Source: Multivorans sp965116445
Lineage (GTDB): Bacteria > Acidobacteriota > Thermoanaerobaculia > Multivoradales > Multivoraceae
Reading direction: 5' to 3'
Length of the DNA: 64,000 nucleotides
NCBI GenBank assembly: GCA_965116445.1
Contig: OZ220688.1
Coordinates: 1,612,001 to 1,676,000, forward strand
Below the pieces are notes generated by a model. That model was not told where the DNA came from, searched no databases, and was given only the letters and a program-made list of their open reading frames with translations. The position numbers and the translations under genes are program-made. Each line of letters starts with the position of its first letter. The stretch's first letter is position 1. This document shows, one piece after another, positions 1 to 8,451 of this stretch.

Positions 1-1444
1 CCTCCGCGGCAGCGCCGTCGACCGCACCGACTGGAAGGCCTACATCCTCCCTCTGTTGTTCTTCAAACGGATCAGCGATGTCTGGGACGAGGAAGCCGCC
101 GAGGCCCGACAGCCCTACGGTGAGGTCGACCTGGCCGACTTCCCGGAACTCCACCGCTTCGACTTGCCGACCGGGCGCCACTGGCGCGATGTCCGGCAAG
201 CGCCAACAAACGTCGGCGCGACGCTCACGAAGGCCCTTAGAGACATCGAGCAGGCCAACCCCGACACGCTGGCCCGAGTCTTTGGCGCCGCCGACTGGGG
301 AAACCGCGAGATCCTCAGTGACGCGCTACTCAAGGACCAAATTGAACGACTGTCAGCCGTGCCGCTGGGAAACGCAGCAGTGGGGTCCGACATCCTGGGC
401 GACGCCTACGAGTACCTGATCGGCAAGTTCGCCGACATCACGCGGCGGAAGAAAGCCGGCGAGTTCTACACGCCGCGCAGCGTCGTACGGATGATGGTCG
501 AGTTGCTCGATCCGCAGGAAGGCGAGACCATCTACGACCCGGCCTGCGGTACCGGCGGCATGCTGCTCGGCGCCATCGACCACATCGAGCGCGGGGGCGG
601 CGATCCCCGGACCTTCTTCGGCCACATCTTCGGCGAGGAGAAGAACCTCACGACCTCGTCCATCGCGCGCATGAATCTCATGCTGCACGGCATCGACGAT
701 TTCCGGATCGAACAGAACGACACTCTTCGGAATCCCGCCTTCACTGACCCTAGCGGCGTCCTGGCGACGTTCGATTGCGTGATCGCCAACCCACCGTTCT
801 CGCTCAAGGAGTGGGGCCGCGAGGTATGGGAGGCAGATCCGTGGCGCCGCGCGTCGTTCGGCCTGCCCCCAGCCCGCTACGGCGACTATGCCTGGGTCCA
901 ACACATGGTGGCGTCGATGGCGCCGGACTCCGGCCGCATGGCGGTCGTGCTGCCGCAGGGAGTGCTCTTCCGCGGGGGCGCGGAGGGGCGAATCCGTCGC
1001 GCACTTCTCGAGGAGGATCTCATCGAGGCAGTGATCGGGCTCGCGCCCAACATCTTCTACGGCACCGGCTTGGCCCCAGCCGTAGTTACGATGGGCCGCA
1101 AGAAGCGACGTAAGCGGCGCGGCAAGGTGATCGTCATCGACGCATCCAGCCTGTTTCGCAAGGGCCGGGCTCAGAACTTCCTCGACCCGGCGCACGCCGA
1201 GGTGATCGTCGAGTGGGTAGGCGAGTTCCGGGACGTGGAGGATCGGGCGAGAGTCGTCTCCACACAGGACATCAAGCGTGAAGACTGGACGCTCAACATC
1301 TCCCGCTACGTGCTCCCGCCCATGGGTGCAGAGATCCCGCCGCTCCCCGATGCCATCTCCAGCTTCAAGAAGGCGCTCGCCGAGGCGCGGGGCGCCGAGG
1401 ACCGCCTCCGGCGTCGGGTAATCGATGATGGCTGGCTAGACTGA
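1..1444 (+). CDS. hsdM: Type I restriction-modification N6-adenine methyltransferase subunit, 5' partial (HsdM copy 1)
   Basis: This is the modification subunit of a type I restriction-modification system; the family methylates adenine using S-adenosylmethionine in a complex with HsdS and HsdR. The frame is open from base 2, reading residues typical of an HsdM N-terminus (DWKAYILPLLFFKRISDVWDEE), so the true start lies left of the window. The SAM-binding motif I reads DPACGTGG at 536-559 and the catalytic motif IV reads NPPF at 788-799, so both key motifs are intact. The C-terminus ends in a basic stretch and GWLD. It is followed after 25 bases by a toxin-antitoxin pair and then by a second, clearly related hsdM at 1999. 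No hsdR is visible and it may lie off the left edge. The family call is secure; which HsdS it partners is unknown. Confidence 0.93.
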   Translation, partial: LRGSAVDRTDWKAYILPLLFFKRISDVWDEEAAEARQPYGEVDLADFPELHRFDLPTGRHWRDVRQAPTNVGATLTKALRDIEQANPDTLARVFGAADWGNREILSDALLKDQIERLSAVPLGNAAVGSDILGDAYEYLIGKFADITRRKKAGEFYTPRSVVRMMVELLDPQEGETIYDPACGTGGMLLGAIDHIERGGGDPRTFFGHIFGEEKNLTTSSIARMNLMLHGIDDFRIEQNDTLRNPAFTDPSGVLATFDCVIANPPFSLKEWGREVWEADPWRRASFGLPPARYGDYAWVQHMVASMAPDSGRMAVVLPQGVLFRGGAEGRIRRALLEEDLIEAVIGLAPNIFYGTGLAPAVVTMGRKKRRKRRGKVIVIDASSLFRKGRAQNFLDPAHAEVIVEWVGEFRDVEDRARVVSTQDIKREDWTLNISRYVLPPMGAEIPPLPDAISSFKKALAEARGAEDRLRRRVIDDGWLD

Positions 1445-1469
1445 CCCGTCCCGCTCCTTCCTCGCACGA

Positions 1470-1724
1470 GTGACGAACCGCTATGCTCAAGCCATGCTGG
1501 CCAAGGCCCAAATCCAGAGAGATGCCCTGAACCTGCCGGCGCAGGAACGTATCGAGCTCGTAGTCGAGCTCTGGGACAGTCTGGTGCCGGGGGAGATTCC
1601 CATCCCCGAGTGGCAGCGTGATCTTGTTCATGATCGGTTGGCGGCCCTGGATGAGATGTCGCCCGACGAACGTTCGGCGCCTTGGGAAGCCGTCCGCCCG
1701 CGAATCTTCGCCGACAAGGCGTGA
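1470..1724 (+). CDS. Addiction module antitoxin-like protein
   Basis: This small acidic protein of 84 residues resembles the putative addiction module component family, with the signature NLPAQERIELVVELWDSL near the N-terminus followed by a charged helix. Such proteins bind and neutralise a cognate RelE/ParE-type toxin and usually repress their own operon. The GTG at 1470 is the longest start; ATG at 1494 gives a protein beginning MLAKAQIQRD, which fits the family length better. Its TGA overlaps the GTG of the next gene (GTGA), the usual translationally coupled antitoxin-toxin order. Its location between two hsdM genes is unusual. Confidence 0.8.
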   Translation: MTNRYAQAMLAKAQIQRDALNLPAQERIELVVELWDSLVPGEIPIPEWQRDLVHDRLAALDEMSPDERSAPWEAVRPRIFADKA

Positions 1725-2017
1725 CCCTAGCCGTCCGCCTGACATTCGCCGCAGTGCAGGATCTCGCGCTGGCCGCACGGTGGTACTCCGAGGAAGCTCC
1801 TTACATGCTGGCTTCCTTCGAAGAGGAAGTCGCCGCCGCCTTTGGCCGCATCTCGGGGGGACCTGACGTGTACCAGATCGTGGAGGCGACAATTCGACGC
1901 GCACCCTTGCGAAAGTTCCCGTTCTCGATCTTCTACCGGACACTGCCCCAGTGGATCGAAGTCATCGCCGTGCTGCATCAATCCCGGGATCCGAGGACGT
2001 GGCGCCGGCGGGTCTGA
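1721..2017 (+). CDS. RelE/ParE-family toxin
   Basis: This 98-residue protein is the toxin partner of the preceding antitoxin. It has the RelE/ParE pattern of an N-terminal strand, a helix with AALAARWYSEEAPYMLASFEEEV-like spacing, a basic middle (RRAPLRKFPFSIFYR) and the C-terminal strand EVIAVLHQSRDPRTWRRR that is characteristic of the ParE/RelE superfamily. Family members either inhibit gyrase or cleave mRNA on the ribosome; which applies cannot be read from sequence. The GTG at 1721 shares bases with the antitoxin stop. The frame also extends upstream to 1682, but that would overlap the antitoxin by 43 bases. The 3' end overlaps the start proposed for the second hsdM. Confidence 0.82.
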   Translation: MTLAVRLTFAAVQDLALAARWYSEEAPYMLASFEEEVAAAFGRISGGPDVYQIVEATIRRAPLRKFPFSIFYRTLPQWIEVIAVLHQSRDPRTWRRRV

Positions 2018-3576
2018 CTACGGAGCGCGCAGGCCAAGGCCATGGCAGCCGGGGTGCTAGCGCTAGCGTCCAACACCTTGGCCAGCAGGCGCTGGAGTCC
2101 TATCTCTGGGGAGCGGCCAACCTTCTGCGCGGCCTCACCGACGCCGGCGACTACAAGCAGTACGTCTTCCCGTTGCTGTTCTTCAAGCGCCTGTCCGACG
2201 TCTGGGACGAGGACTGCCGAGGCGCCCTCGACGAAACCGGCGACCGAGGATACGCGGTGGCGACTGCCAACGACCGGTTCACTATCCCGACCGGCGCTCA
2301 CTGGGACGACGTCCGAAGAGTGGCGCGCGACGTTGGCCGCACGCTGCTGAGAGCGTTCCGCGCCATCGAGACGGCCAACCCGGAACGCCTCGCCGGGGTC
2401 TTCGGCAACGCGCCCTGGACCGACAAGGCGCAGATGCCGGATCCCACGCTCAAGAACCTGATCGAGCACTTCTCGAAGCACTCGCTGAGCCTCGCGGCCG
2501 TCCCTGAGGACGAGTTGGGCAACGCCTACGAGTACCTCATCAAACAGTTCGCCGACGACAGCGGGCACACGGCGCAGGAGTTCTACACCAACAGGACCCT
2601 GGTACACCTGATGACGAAGATGCTTCAGCCGCAAGCCGGCGAGCGGATCTACGATCCGACGGCCGGCACCGGCGGCATGCTTATCTCCGCTCTGGCCGAA
2701 GTGCGGCGCAACGGCGGTGACGCGCGAACGCTCGGCCTCTACGGCCAGGAGCTCATCGCAACGACGGCGGCGGTCGCGCGGATGAACCTCGTGCTGCACG
2801 GGATAGACGATTTCCGTATCGCTGTCGGCAACGTCCTGAGCGATCCGGCCTTCGTCGAGCGGGACCGCCTAATGACGTTCGATGTGGTCCTCGCAAATCC
2901 TCCCTACTCCATCAGGACGTGGAACCGCGACGCGTGGTCCAAGGCCCCTTGGGGCCGCAACACCCTAGGCGTGCCGCCTCAGGGGCGGGGCGATTACGCC
3001 TTCTTCCAGCAAATTCTCAAGAGCCTGGACCCTCGGACCGGCCGGTGCGCCATCCTGTTCCCGCACGGCGTCCTGTTCCGCCAGGACGAGGCGGCCATGC
3101 GGCGCGTTCTGATCGAGCGCGACCTCGTCGAGTGCGTGCTCGGCTTGGGGCCCAACCTCTTCTACAACTCGCCGATGGAGGCGTGCGTCGTCGTCTGCCG
3201 GACCCGGAAGCCGCCCGACCGCCGCGGCAAGATCCTGTTCATCAACGCCGTCCACGCGATCGCGCGGGAACGGGCGCAGAGCTTCCTGACACCGGAGCAT
3301 CAGGAGCGGATTCTGACGGCATACGAGGCCTTCGTCGACGAGCCTGGATTCGCCGCCGTCGCTTCCTGCCACGACGTGCTTGCGAACGACGGCAACCTCT
3401 CCATCCTCCGCTACGTCCGGCGGATCGACGAAGGGGATAGCGGGCCCCGGACGAAAGGCGACCTGCGGCAGGCATCGGCCGACTTCGACGCCGGTAGCGC
3501 AGCCTTCTGGCGTGAGATGGGTAATGTCGTTGAGATGGTCGAGCGGACCGGGATACAGAGCCGATCCGATGGCTAG
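1999..3576 (+). CDS. hsdM: Type I restriction-modification N6-adenine methyltransferase subunit (HsdM copy 2)
   Basis: A complete HsdM paralog of copy 1, about 525 residues. The N-terminal helical domain carries ESYLWGAANLLRG and YVFPLLFFKRLSDVWDE, motif I is DPTAGTGG (2653-2676) and motif IV is NPPY (2896-2907). The longest frame begins at 1951, deep in the toxin gene. GTG 1999 is the most plausible start because no other canonical start occurs before the conserved ESYLW segment; it overlaps the toxin end by 19 bases. The stop overlaps the hsdS ATG by eight bases, indicating coupled translation. Copies 1 and 2 share long collinear similarity (for example LHGIDDFRI and ERIYDP/ETIYDP), so they look like a tandem duplication that later acquired or enclosed a toxin-antitoxin module. 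Confidence 0.92.
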   Translation: MAPAGLTTERAGQGHGSRGASASVQHLGQQALESYLWGAANLLRGLTDAGDYKQYVFPLLFFKRLSDVWDEDCRGALDETGDRGYAVATANDRFTIPTGAHWDDVRRVARDVGRTLLRAFRAIETANPERLAGVFGNAPWTDKAQMPDPTLKNLIEHFSKHSLSLAAVPEDELGNAYEYLIKQFADDSGHTAQEFYTNRTLVHLMTKMLQPQAGERIYDPTAGTGGMLISALAEVRRNGGDARTLGLYGQELIATTAAVARMNLVLHGIDDFRIAVGNVLSDPAFVERDRLMTFDVVLANPPYSIRTWNRDAWSKAPWGRNTLGVPPQGRGDYAFFQQILKSLDPRTGRCAILFPHGVLFRQDEAAMRRVLIERDLVECVLGLGPNLFYNSPMEACVVVCRTRKPPDRRGKILFINAVHAIARERAQSFLTPEHQERILTAYEAFVDEPGFAAVASCHDVLANDGNLSILRYVRRIDEGDSGPRTKGDLRQASADFDAGSAAFWREMGNVVEMVERTGIQSRSDG

Positions 3577-4745
3577 CGACAGGCTCAAGCCCGGCTGGAC
3601 GCGGGTTACCTTCGGAGATGTCGTGCGCTTGAGCAAGGACCGGTCGTCCAATCCGGAGTCGGCCGGTTTCAAGCGCTACGTGGGCCTTGAGCACCTTTGA
3701 TCCAGGAAACCTCGCGATCCGCCGCTGGGGTCATGTCGCGGACGGCACGACTTTCGCGACGGTGTTCCGTCCGGGACAGGTTCTGTTCGGAAAACGACGT
3801 TCGTATCAGCGCAAGGTTGCCGTCCCGGACTTCGCTGGCGTATGCAGTGGCGACATTTACGTGCTCACACCCCGCGACGACCGGCACTTGCTAGCCGGGC
3901 TCCTCCCGTTCGTCTGCCAGACGGAAGCCTTCTTCCAGCATGCTATCGGCACCTCCGCGGGGTCTCTATCACCCCGGACCAATTGGCGAAGTCTCGCCGC
4001 CTACGAGTTCGCCCTGCCGCCGCTAGTCGAACAGCGCCGGATTGCTAAGCTGCTGATGCACATCGAATCCGTGTCGCAGGCGCTCCACGAGACGCGCACT
4101 GCGTTGATCGCGCTGCGGAAGAGCACCTTGGTGCATGCACTCAGCCAACTGCTGGCTGATCCAGCGGTCCAGCGAATCCCAACAGGAGCGATCGGCGAAG
4201 TACTGCTTGGACCCCAGCGTGCTCCACGGCACGAGGACGGACCGTCGATGCGCCCATACCTGCGCGCCGCCAACGTCTTCGACGGCTACATCGATACGAC
4301 CGATGTCAAGAGCATGAACTTCTCACCCTCCGAGTACCAGCGGTACGGCCTCCGGGACGGCGATGTCCTCCTAAACGAAGGACAGAGTCGCGAACTCGTG
4401 GGGCGTACCGCGGTCTTCTGCGGAGATGTGCCGGGGGCTTGCTTCCAGAACACGCTCGTCCGGTTCCGGCCCGGTCCGAGAGTCTCGACCCAGTACGCCC
4501 ACCGGTTTTTTCAATACTGCATGTATAACGGCACCTTCGCTGCCCTTGCTACGCAGACGACGTCCATTGCCCACCTAGGGGCACAGAACCTGGCCCAACT
4601 CCCGATGCCAGTGCCCGACAAGACTCGGCAGGTTGAGATCACCGGGCGACTTTCGTCGATCGACGCCGCGTCACCGGCTACGGCGGGCCGCGAAAGACGG
4701 CTGCGAAACCTCAAGGTCCTCGCCCTAGAGCCGCTTGGCGCATAA
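3569..4745 (+). pseudogene. hsdS: Type I restriction specificity subunit, frame interrupted (+1) at 3695-3700
   Basis: HsdS carries two target-recognition domains that read the two halves of the recognition sequence and hold the HsdM subunits. The reading frame starts at ATG 3569 (MASDRLKPGWTRVTFGD) and hits TGA at 3698 after YVGLEHL. Skipping one base there continues directly into DPGNLAIRRWGHV and on to 4745, restoring the usual HsdS sequence GLEHLDPGNL. The whole protein would be about 391 residues: a first recognition domain, a central conserved helical spacer (EQRRIAKLLMHIESVSQALHE), a second recognition domain (about 4195-4620) and a C-terminal helix. The break falls on CTT TGA, the shift site of prfB. 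Either a one-base insertion inactivated the gene or recoding occurs. A shortened product could also start at TTG 3687. Confidence 0.85.
3695..3700 (+). other. CTT TGA sequence at the hsdS frame break
   Basis: The in-frame codons CTT TGA are followed by T, and the +1 frame resumes with GAT (Asp). In prfB the programmed +1 shift occurs on CUU UGA C, helped by a Shine-Dalgarno-like stretch three bases upstream. Here only GAG precedes, three bases before CTT, so the stimulator is weak. The match to the slippery codon pair is seen directly; recoding is inference. Confidence 0.45.
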
Positions 4746-4870
4746 CCGCAAACGACTCTCGGAAGCCGCCAGTTGACGAGACACACGGAACACCACACTT
4801 CCGCCGACTGATGACAGCCGCCCTGCGGCTGGCCCGTGCGCCAACGTCGCCCCGCCCCCCGCAGCCAAAT

Positions 4871-5633
4871 CTACGTTTCGCGTGAGGACAGGTGGTCAAG
4901 GTCGAGCGGGTCACTCTCGACGCAGTCCCGGCCAGTCAGGTCGTCGAGCGTCTGCACTACCCCGTCGACGTGTCTGAAGCGGCCTTCGGGTTGGACTCGG
5001 TGCAGCCACAGGTCCAAGTAGTTGTCCCAGTCTTGCCCAGCGAACGTCTCGTCCGAGTCGCCACGGACGAACAGGAACAGGAGAGCCACATCCGAGGCCC
5101 GCCAAGAGGGCGCGGCCCGCACCCGAATCTCCCGTAGCGCGCGAATCCGGTTCCGGGTGAGTGCCTGCCGTAAGTGTCTGACATCCTCGTCTTGAGGCGC
5201 GCCAACGACGCGTTCCCAATCAGCCACGACCGCCTTCTCCACGGTCATCACGCGGTCGAGGTCGGCGACGAGCCCCTGAGGCTCGGTTCCCGGAAGGAAC
5301 GCTTAGATAGTTCGGTCTGCGGCCTCGTCGGATCTCCGCGAGCCTGTCAGTGTCCACCTCTACCAAGGGGCAGACCTGGACGAAGGGCCGGCTCTCGCAG
5401 GCGCGGACGATGTCGCAGGTCTGCGTCACCACAGCGAATCCATGGACCCGTGCTTCTGCCGCGTCGGCGCCGACGGCGGCTGCGACAGCCGCCGCTTCCG
5501 TTAGCGGCGCCTGCGGGTCCAACCGGAACAGGAACCCCCGGTCGCCCAGTACGCAGTCTCCCTGGCGCCACGACCGGAGAGCGTCGTCAATGCGGTCGAT
5601 GGCTGCCGGGTGCACCTCATTCGGTCGATTCAC
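4871..5633 (-). pseudogene. Unknown protein with TQTCDIV motif, frameshifted near 5270-5300
   Basis: This is the third gene of a minus-strand trio. The first frame (GTG 5633) encodes about 110 sensible residues, including GDCVLGDRGFLFRLDP and FAVVTQTCDIVRACESRPFVQVCPLVEV. It then drifts into an Arg-rich tail, while an overlapping +1 frame continues as EPQGLVADLDRVMTVEKAVVADWERVVG and runs to 4871. Joined, the protein would be about 250 residues. A one-base insertion (or an equivalent shift) near 5270-5300 explains the break. I do not recognise a biochemical activity. Residues TQTCD and a C-terminal DWDNYLDLW are the obvious candidate conserved positions. It overlaps the upstream HTH gene by 17 bases, so the two were translated together. 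Confidence 0.6.
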
Positions 5634-6348
5634 GCCGCATGTTCCTCACGGTGCGGGCGGCGGAACCGGCCCCAGCATCCCGGTGGATCTGATCGTTCAT
5701 CGCTTCGATCAAGCCATCGGGCGGCGGCGGCGTCCGCTCGGCCCGAGCGTCCGCATCAAGCTCGCGCCGCTCGACACGCCGGCCCGGCTGTCGACGACCG
5801 AGCCGCGCGGCGGCCTCGTCGAACGCCTGCGACGTCAAGAGATCGAAGGGCGCACTGCCTGCAGACACCGTGAAGAGCGCCGCGCGGTTGCTCCTCGCGT
5901 CACCCTGGTCGGCTTCTCGCACGATGTCAAGCACCTTGAGGAGGTGCCGTTCGTTGGCAGAGTTCATTGGCTTGCCGCTGGCCCAGAAATGCACGCTGCG
6001 GCGTGAGACGCCGAAGATCTGCGCTAGTTGCTTCCACGTCAACCCCGAAACGCGGCGCAACTCCGAGACCGCGCGGCTCGTGACATCGGAATCAGTCGCC
6101 GCGATCTGGTCCGGCTCCGCAGGCGCATTCCAGGAATCGTCACCCGCTGTTCGGTGGCTGTCCCACACGAACGGCTCAGACCACACGCCCGTCGAAGCCG
6201 CGGACGAGGTCGCGTGGGCCAGCGGCTGCCAAGCCGCGATGATGACCGCGATGGGAGCCAACGACCCGCGAAGTCCGTAACCGACGGCGCTTATGTCCGC
6301 CCCGGACCCCGAAGTGCTAAGGGCAGAGAACGGCTGTTGCAGGTTCAC
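5617..6348 (-). CDS. Helix-turn-helix domain protein of a TIGR04255-linked operon
   Basis: A 243-residue protein whose middle carries a helix-turn-helix of XRE type: SELRRVSGLTWKQLAQIFGVSRRSVHFWASG, followed by NERHLLKVLDIVREAD. The N-terminal 90 residues include a hydrophobic stretch (LAPIAVIIAAWQPLA) and are otherwise low in recognisable features. The C-terminus is Arg- and Pro-rich. GTG at 6348 shares the GTGA overlap with the stop of the TIGR04255-family gene, and its own 3' end overlaps the next gene by 17 bases, so the three form one transcription and translation unit. It may regulate the unit or bind DNA as part of its function; the sequence does not decide. Confidence 0.65.
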   Translation of the reverse strand: MNLQQPFSALSTSGSGADISAVGYGLRGSLAPIAVIIAAWQPLAHATSSAASTGVWSEPFVWDSHRTAGDDSWNAPAEPDQIAATDSDVTSRAVSELRRVSGLTWKQLAQIFGVSRRSVHFWASGKPMNSANERHLLKVLDIVREADQGDARSNRAALFTVSAGSAPFDLLTSQAFDEAAARLGRRQPGRRVERRELDADARAERTPPPPDGLIEAMNDQIHRDAGAGSAARTVRNMRRESTE

Positions 6349-7145
6349 GAGAGCCCTCCATAGCGGCGATCAAACTCGTCGGTGACGACCCAACGAAAGA
6401 AGCTGTAGATGCGCTCGGCGAGCGCTCTCGCCTGCGACCCGATGAGCTTCACATCAAACGCGTTGGCTTCCTCCACAAAGGCGTCGACGTCGAGAATCCA
6501 GCTCGGTTCGTCGACGGCATCCACCGCGGCAGGGTCGACCGTGCTCTCGGCGGGCAGGTATGCCCACCGCGCCATCAGTTGGCCGTTGGAGTCCGGCAGC
6601 CGGAAGAGGGTCTGGGAGAGCATGTGGTGTGCATCCTCGACCAGCGGCGTCGCCAGAACGCCCGCCACCTGCGGGCGTACGAGTTTTGGCAACGCGCGGA
6701 GGTTCGCACCGAGGATCCTGTCGATGTACCGGACACCAAGGCGATCGACCGTCCGCGGGTTCAGGTGCTCGCGGAGCTCGGTCAGTACTCGGCGGAACCG
6801 GTCGAAGAAGTCGTCGCGGCTCGTGTACCGCGAAGTCTCAAGTGCCAGGAACTCCGGAGCGAGCGTCACTCGCCAACTCCCGGTCGCATCGATGAACCGC
6901 CACGACACGTTGGACTGCGTGCTGACGGGGCCCTTCGGCCCTATGACGACGTTGCCGCTCTCCTCGGGCCGCAACGTCGGATAGTCGTCCCGGATCGCCT
7001 CCTGAAAGGGGGCGACGAAGCTCCGGTTCTCCACCGAGGCGATCAGTGGATAGCGCACCTGCGCAATGACTCGCACCAACGGCGCGTTCTCGAGAGCAAC
7101 CTCGGTCGGCGGTGGCCCCTGCAGGGGGTTCTGGGTCGATTCCAC
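6345..7145 (-). CDS. TIGR04255 family protein
   Basis: A 266-residue protein matching the sporadically distributed TIGR04255 family. Visible hallmarks are the N-terminal PPPTEVALENAPLVRVIAQVRYP, the central SWRFIDATGSWRVTLAPEFLALETSRYTSRDDFFDRF, RLGVRYIDRI, and the C-terminal AFDVKLIGSQARALAERIYSFFRWVVTDEF. The family has no established function and is found scattered in accessory regions. The GTG start at 7145 is preceded by a good ribosome binding site (GGAGG about ten bases upstream). It heads a three-gene overlapping operon next to a type I restriction locus, which makes a defence role plausible but unproven. Confidence 0.8.
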   Translation of the reverse strand: MESTQNPLQGPPPTEVALENAPLVRVIAQVRYPLIASVENRSFVAPFQEAIRDDYPTLRPEESGNVVIGPKGPVSTQSNVSWRFIDATGSWRVTLAPEFLALETSRYTSRDDFFDRFRRVLTELREHLNPRTVDRLGVRYIDRILGANLRALPKLVRPQVAGVLATPLVEDAHHMLSQTLFRLPDSNGQLMARWAYLPAESTVDPAAVDAVDEPSWILDVDAFVEEANAFDVKLIGSQARALAERIYSFFRWVVTDEFDRRYGGLS

Positions 7146-7268
7146 CAGGTTCTGTCCTCCGAAAAGGTTGGGCGACGCCTGACGGGAGGCAGTGTACGCG
7201 ATGTGAAGAGAACTGTGAAGTGGGCCTCACACGCGCTGGCAACTCGGTACGGCGCCTCCAGCGGCGTG

Positions 7269-8267
7269 CTACTGGCTACGCGACGCCGACGACGCCCACG
7301 CCAGCACCCCCGCCAGGCCGGCGTCCGTGCCGAGAGCAGCGGGTTCGACGCGGACGCCGTCGACAGGGAAGACACGAACGCGGTCGGCGATCGTTCGCCT
7401 GACGCCTTCGAACAGCAGGTCGCCGAGGCCGGCGACGCCGCCGCCGAGGACAATCAGGTCGGGGTGCAGGGAGACGACGACGTTCGCGGCGGCGATGCCG
7501 ACGAGGCCCGCGATACGCTCCAGTTCGCTCGTCACCGCCTTGTCGCCGGCATTTGCCGCGTCCCCCATCGCCTCGGCCGTGACCTGGCCCGCGTCTCCAC
7601 CGGTCAGCTCGTGCAGAACGGGGCTTTGACCCGAACGAAGCAGCCGGACGCCAGCGGCGGCGATGGCCGGGCCGCTCGCCACCGCCTCCAGGCAGCCGCG
7701 GTTGCCGCAGCCGCACAGCGGGCCGGTCGGGTCGACGATCTGGTGGCCCAGTTCTCCCGCCGACCCCAGCGGCCCCAACCGCAGCTTGCCGTCCACGACG
7801 ACACCGCCGCCGATTCCGGTGCCGAGCGCGAACAGAGCCATCGTCGACGTCCCCCGCCCGGCGCCCAGCGTGAACTCGCCCAGAGTGGCGGCACGGACAT
7901 CGTTCAGGAGATGGACGGGCGCCTCCAACCGTTCGCCGAGAATGCGCGCCACCGGTACGTCGCGCCACTGGGTTGGCAGGTTGGGCAGGAACCGCGTCTC
8001 GCCTTTCTCCAGATCCACCCAGCCCGGACAGCCGAGACCGACCGCTGCCGCGCCCTCGCCGACTTCTCGCTGCAGCTCCAGCATCCCTTCGGCGATCTGG
8101 TCGAGCACCGGCGCCGAACCCTCGTAGCCGCCGCCCTCGAGGTTCCGCCGCGCGACGAGGCGGTACTCGCCAGCCGCACCGTCCACAAAACCCAGCGCGA
8201 GTCCGATGTGGGAACCGCCCAGGTCGACGGCGCCGTAGAGCCTTCCTTCGCTGGCGTCAGCGGTCAT
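7269..8267 (-). CDS. ROK family sugar kinase (glucokinase-like)
   Basis: ROK-family kinase or transcription factor relative; with no DNA-binding N-terminus it should be an ATP-dependent sugar kinase, probably glucokinase or a related hexose kinase. The phosphate-1 motif DLGGSHIGLAL is at the N-terminus, the catalytic region reads LNDVRAATLGE, the glycine-rich GTGIGGGVV follows, and the zinc-binding signature is complete (GELGHQ ... CGCGNRGCLEA). Length (332 residues) is normal. It lies downstream of the cytochrome c/PHM-like gene on the same strand with a 184-base gap holding a hairpin, so it may be transcribed separately. Substrate cannot be assigned from sequence. Confidence 0.88.
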   Translation of the reverse strand: MTADASEGRLYGAVDLGGSHIGLALGFVDGAAGEYRLVARRNLEGGGYEGSAPVLDQIAEGMLELQREVGEGAAAVGLGCPGWVDLEKGETRFLPNLPTQWRDVPVARILGERLEAPVHLLNDVRAATLGEFTLGAGRGTSTMALFALGTGIGGGVVVDGKLRLGPLGSAGELGHQIVDPTGPLCGCGNRGCLEAVASGPAIAAAGVRLLRSGQSPVLHELTGGDAGQVTAEAMGDAANAGDKAVTSELERIAGLVGIAAANVVVSLHPDLIVLGGGVAGLGDLLFEGVRRTIADRVRVFPVDGVRVEPAALGTDAGLAGVLAWASSASRSQ

Positions 8268-8394
8268 CGTCCGTCAAACCGGAACCGTCCGGAAGCGTCT
8301 CGGGTCACGGCGGGTCAACAGGGCCCCCACCCGGTGGACAGAAGGCTCCCTGCGAATGCGCGTTCTGCGCAGCGGCACTGGCCCACAACGAGAA

Positions 8395-8424
8395 GCGGCG
8401 CGCCCACAAAGATGGACGCGCCGC
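8395..8424 (-). terminator. Hairpin downstream of the cytochrome c/PHM-like gene
   Basis: A perfect 8-bp stem (GCGGCGCG and its complement) encloses a 14-base loop just after the 3' end of the 8452-9786 gene. There is no clear U-tract, so termination is only a possibility. Confidence 0.35.
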
Positions 8425-8451
8425 ATATCGAGAGCTCGTGGAAGGAACGGG

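Noticed and set aside
1..4745. BREX or DISARM-type methylase locus
   Set aside because: The methylases are of ordinary HsdM length with an HsdS next to them. None of the other BREX or DISARM genes is visible.
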